Shown here: one piece after another, positions 63,502 through 64,000 of the stretch | Numbering within the stretch: the stretch's first letter is position 1 | Layout: each line of letters starts with the position of its first letter | DNA from: Pseudomonadota bacterium | GTDB lineage: Bacteria > Pseudomonadota > Alphaproteobacteria > Caedimonadales > UBA1908 | NCBI GenBank assembly: GCA_020161545.1 | Contig: JAIUNT010000003.1 | Coordinates: forward strand, 1-64,000 | Direction: 5' to 3' | DNA: 64,000 bases | Notes under the pieces: model-generated | Databases searched by the model: none | Seen by the model: only the letters and a program-made list of their open reading frames with translations | Told to the model about the DNA's origin: nothing | Made by a program: the position numbers and the translations under genes

Positions 63502-64000
63502 ATGAGTGATCTTTTTAACGCGGCCGCTGCCAAAACCAATGAGGACTACAGCGCAAAGGACATTGAAGTCCTTGAGGGCTTGGAGCCTGTGCGCCACCGG
63601 CCCGGTATGTATATTGGTGGTACGGACGAGACAGCCCTTCACCATTTGGTGACAGAAATCCTGGATAACGCCATGGACGAAGCGGTGGCGGGGCACGCCA
63701 ACCGCATTGAGATTGAGATGAGCGCAGACGGTCTTGTGACCGTGCGTGATAATGGCCGTGGTATTCCCATCGATCCCCATCCCAAGTTCCCAGAAAAGTC
63801 TGCCCTTGAGGTGATTTTGACGACCCTCCATTCAGGCGGAAAGTTTAAGGCGGGTGCTTACGAGACATCGGGCGGCTTGCACGGTGTGGGTATGAGCGTT
63901 GTGAACGCTTTGTCCGAGACCCTCATTGTGGAGGTTGTGGCCCAGAAGCAGCTTTGGCGCCAGACCTACTCAAAGGGCGCGCCCACAACCACGTTGACCC
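63502..64000 (+). CDS. parE: DNA topoisomerase IV subunit B (3' end missing)
   Basis: About 166 residues of the N-terminal ATPase domain before the window ends. EGLEPVRHRPGMYIGGTDETALHHL, EILDNAMDEAVAGHA and DNGRGIPIDPHPKFP are the GHKL ATP-binding motifs, and HSGGKFKAGAYETSGGLHGVG the ATP lid. The form GGTDE-x-ALHHL with KSALEVILTTLHSGGKF favours ParE over GyrB in Alphaproteobacteria. ATG 63502 starts MSDLFNAA. The enzyme decatenates daughter chromosomes. Confidence 0.9.
   Translation, partial: MSDLFNAAAAKTNEDYSAKDIEVLEGLEPVRHRPGMYIGGTDETALHHLVTEILDNAMDEAVAGHANRIEIEMSADGLVTVRDNGRGIPIDPHPKFPEKSALEVILTTLHSGGKFKAGAYETSGGLHGVGMSVVNALSETLIVEVVAQKQLWRQTYSKGAPTTTLT

Overview
The window is a densely packed piece of an alphaproteobacterial chromosome, about 50-55% GC by eye. 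Lineage evidence is a CckA-type hybrid kinase, the FtsZ-binding GST-fold protein FzlA, a cytochrome bc1 operon with Rieske, b and c1, F0 ATP synthase genes with paired b and b' subunits, the rlpA-dacA-tmk-holB-metG cluster and the ftsK-lolA pair. Several things suggest a host-associated, Holosporales-like bacterium: a DUF2608 protein, a thiamine importer, many compact overlapping genes, and an unusual number of large secreted proteins built from eukaryote-style or repeat modules. That assignment is inference. No tRNA, rRNA, CRISPR array, insertion sequence or prophage was seen.

Layout. 1-2830: the 3' part of thiB, then thiP and thiQ (thiamine import). 2836-5784: a 982-residue secreted alpha-solenoid-like protein. 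6013-10815 (minus): thiD, ogt, serC, cmk, rpsA, ending in a strong terminator. 10963-17244: an EAL phosphodiesterase, cca, a lipoprotein, a secreted unknown, and an overlapping pair of a DUF2608 protein and a 2OG-Fe(II) oxygenase. 17386-23874: crcB, then envelope and replication genes rlpA, dacA, tmk, holB, metG and uppP. 23945-27695: fzlA, F0 ATP synthase (atpB, E, F', F) and a FieF-like cation exporter. 27979-30276: a secreted NB-ARC plus TPR protein. 30372-32954: cytochrome bc1. 33076-39951: a lipoprotein, cckA, a short-chain dehydrogenase, psd-pssA and brnQ. 40179-46033: an L,D-transpeptidase, ftsK, lolA and a drug exporter. 46145-54532: a frameshifted TorF porin, a secreted unknown, a cNMP-binding patatin, a nucleoside hydrolase, a secreted ankyrin/Sel1-like protein, a candidate structured RNA and carD. 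54719-64000: a secreted coiled-coil repeat protein, hemH, a gpt-like gene, a 1182-residue secreted LRR protein, a cobalamin adenosyltransferase, a HIG1 protein and the start of parE.

How the genes work together. Housekeeping genes cover respiration (bc1 and F0), envelope and division (FtsK, FzlA, RlpA, DacA, LdtD, LolA, UppP, Psd/PssA), translation, and cell-cycle signalling. Scavenging and transport genes (thiamine, branched-chain amino acids, nucleosides, B12 adenosylation) fit dependence on a host. Six proteins with N-terminal signal peptides and repeat or solenoid architecture (2836, 27979, 47169, 51981, 54719, 58900) form the most distinctive layer and are candidate host-interaction factors.

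The most notable observations are the signal-peptide-bearing NB-ARC/TPR protein with a nearly complete plant-NLR-like motif set; a roughly 135-bp dispersed palindromic repeat present twice in inverted orientation, each time exactly between convergent genes; a single-base frameshift in a poly-A run separating a TorF signal peptide from its barrel; and a structured-RNA candidate upstream of the ankyrin/Sel1 gene.
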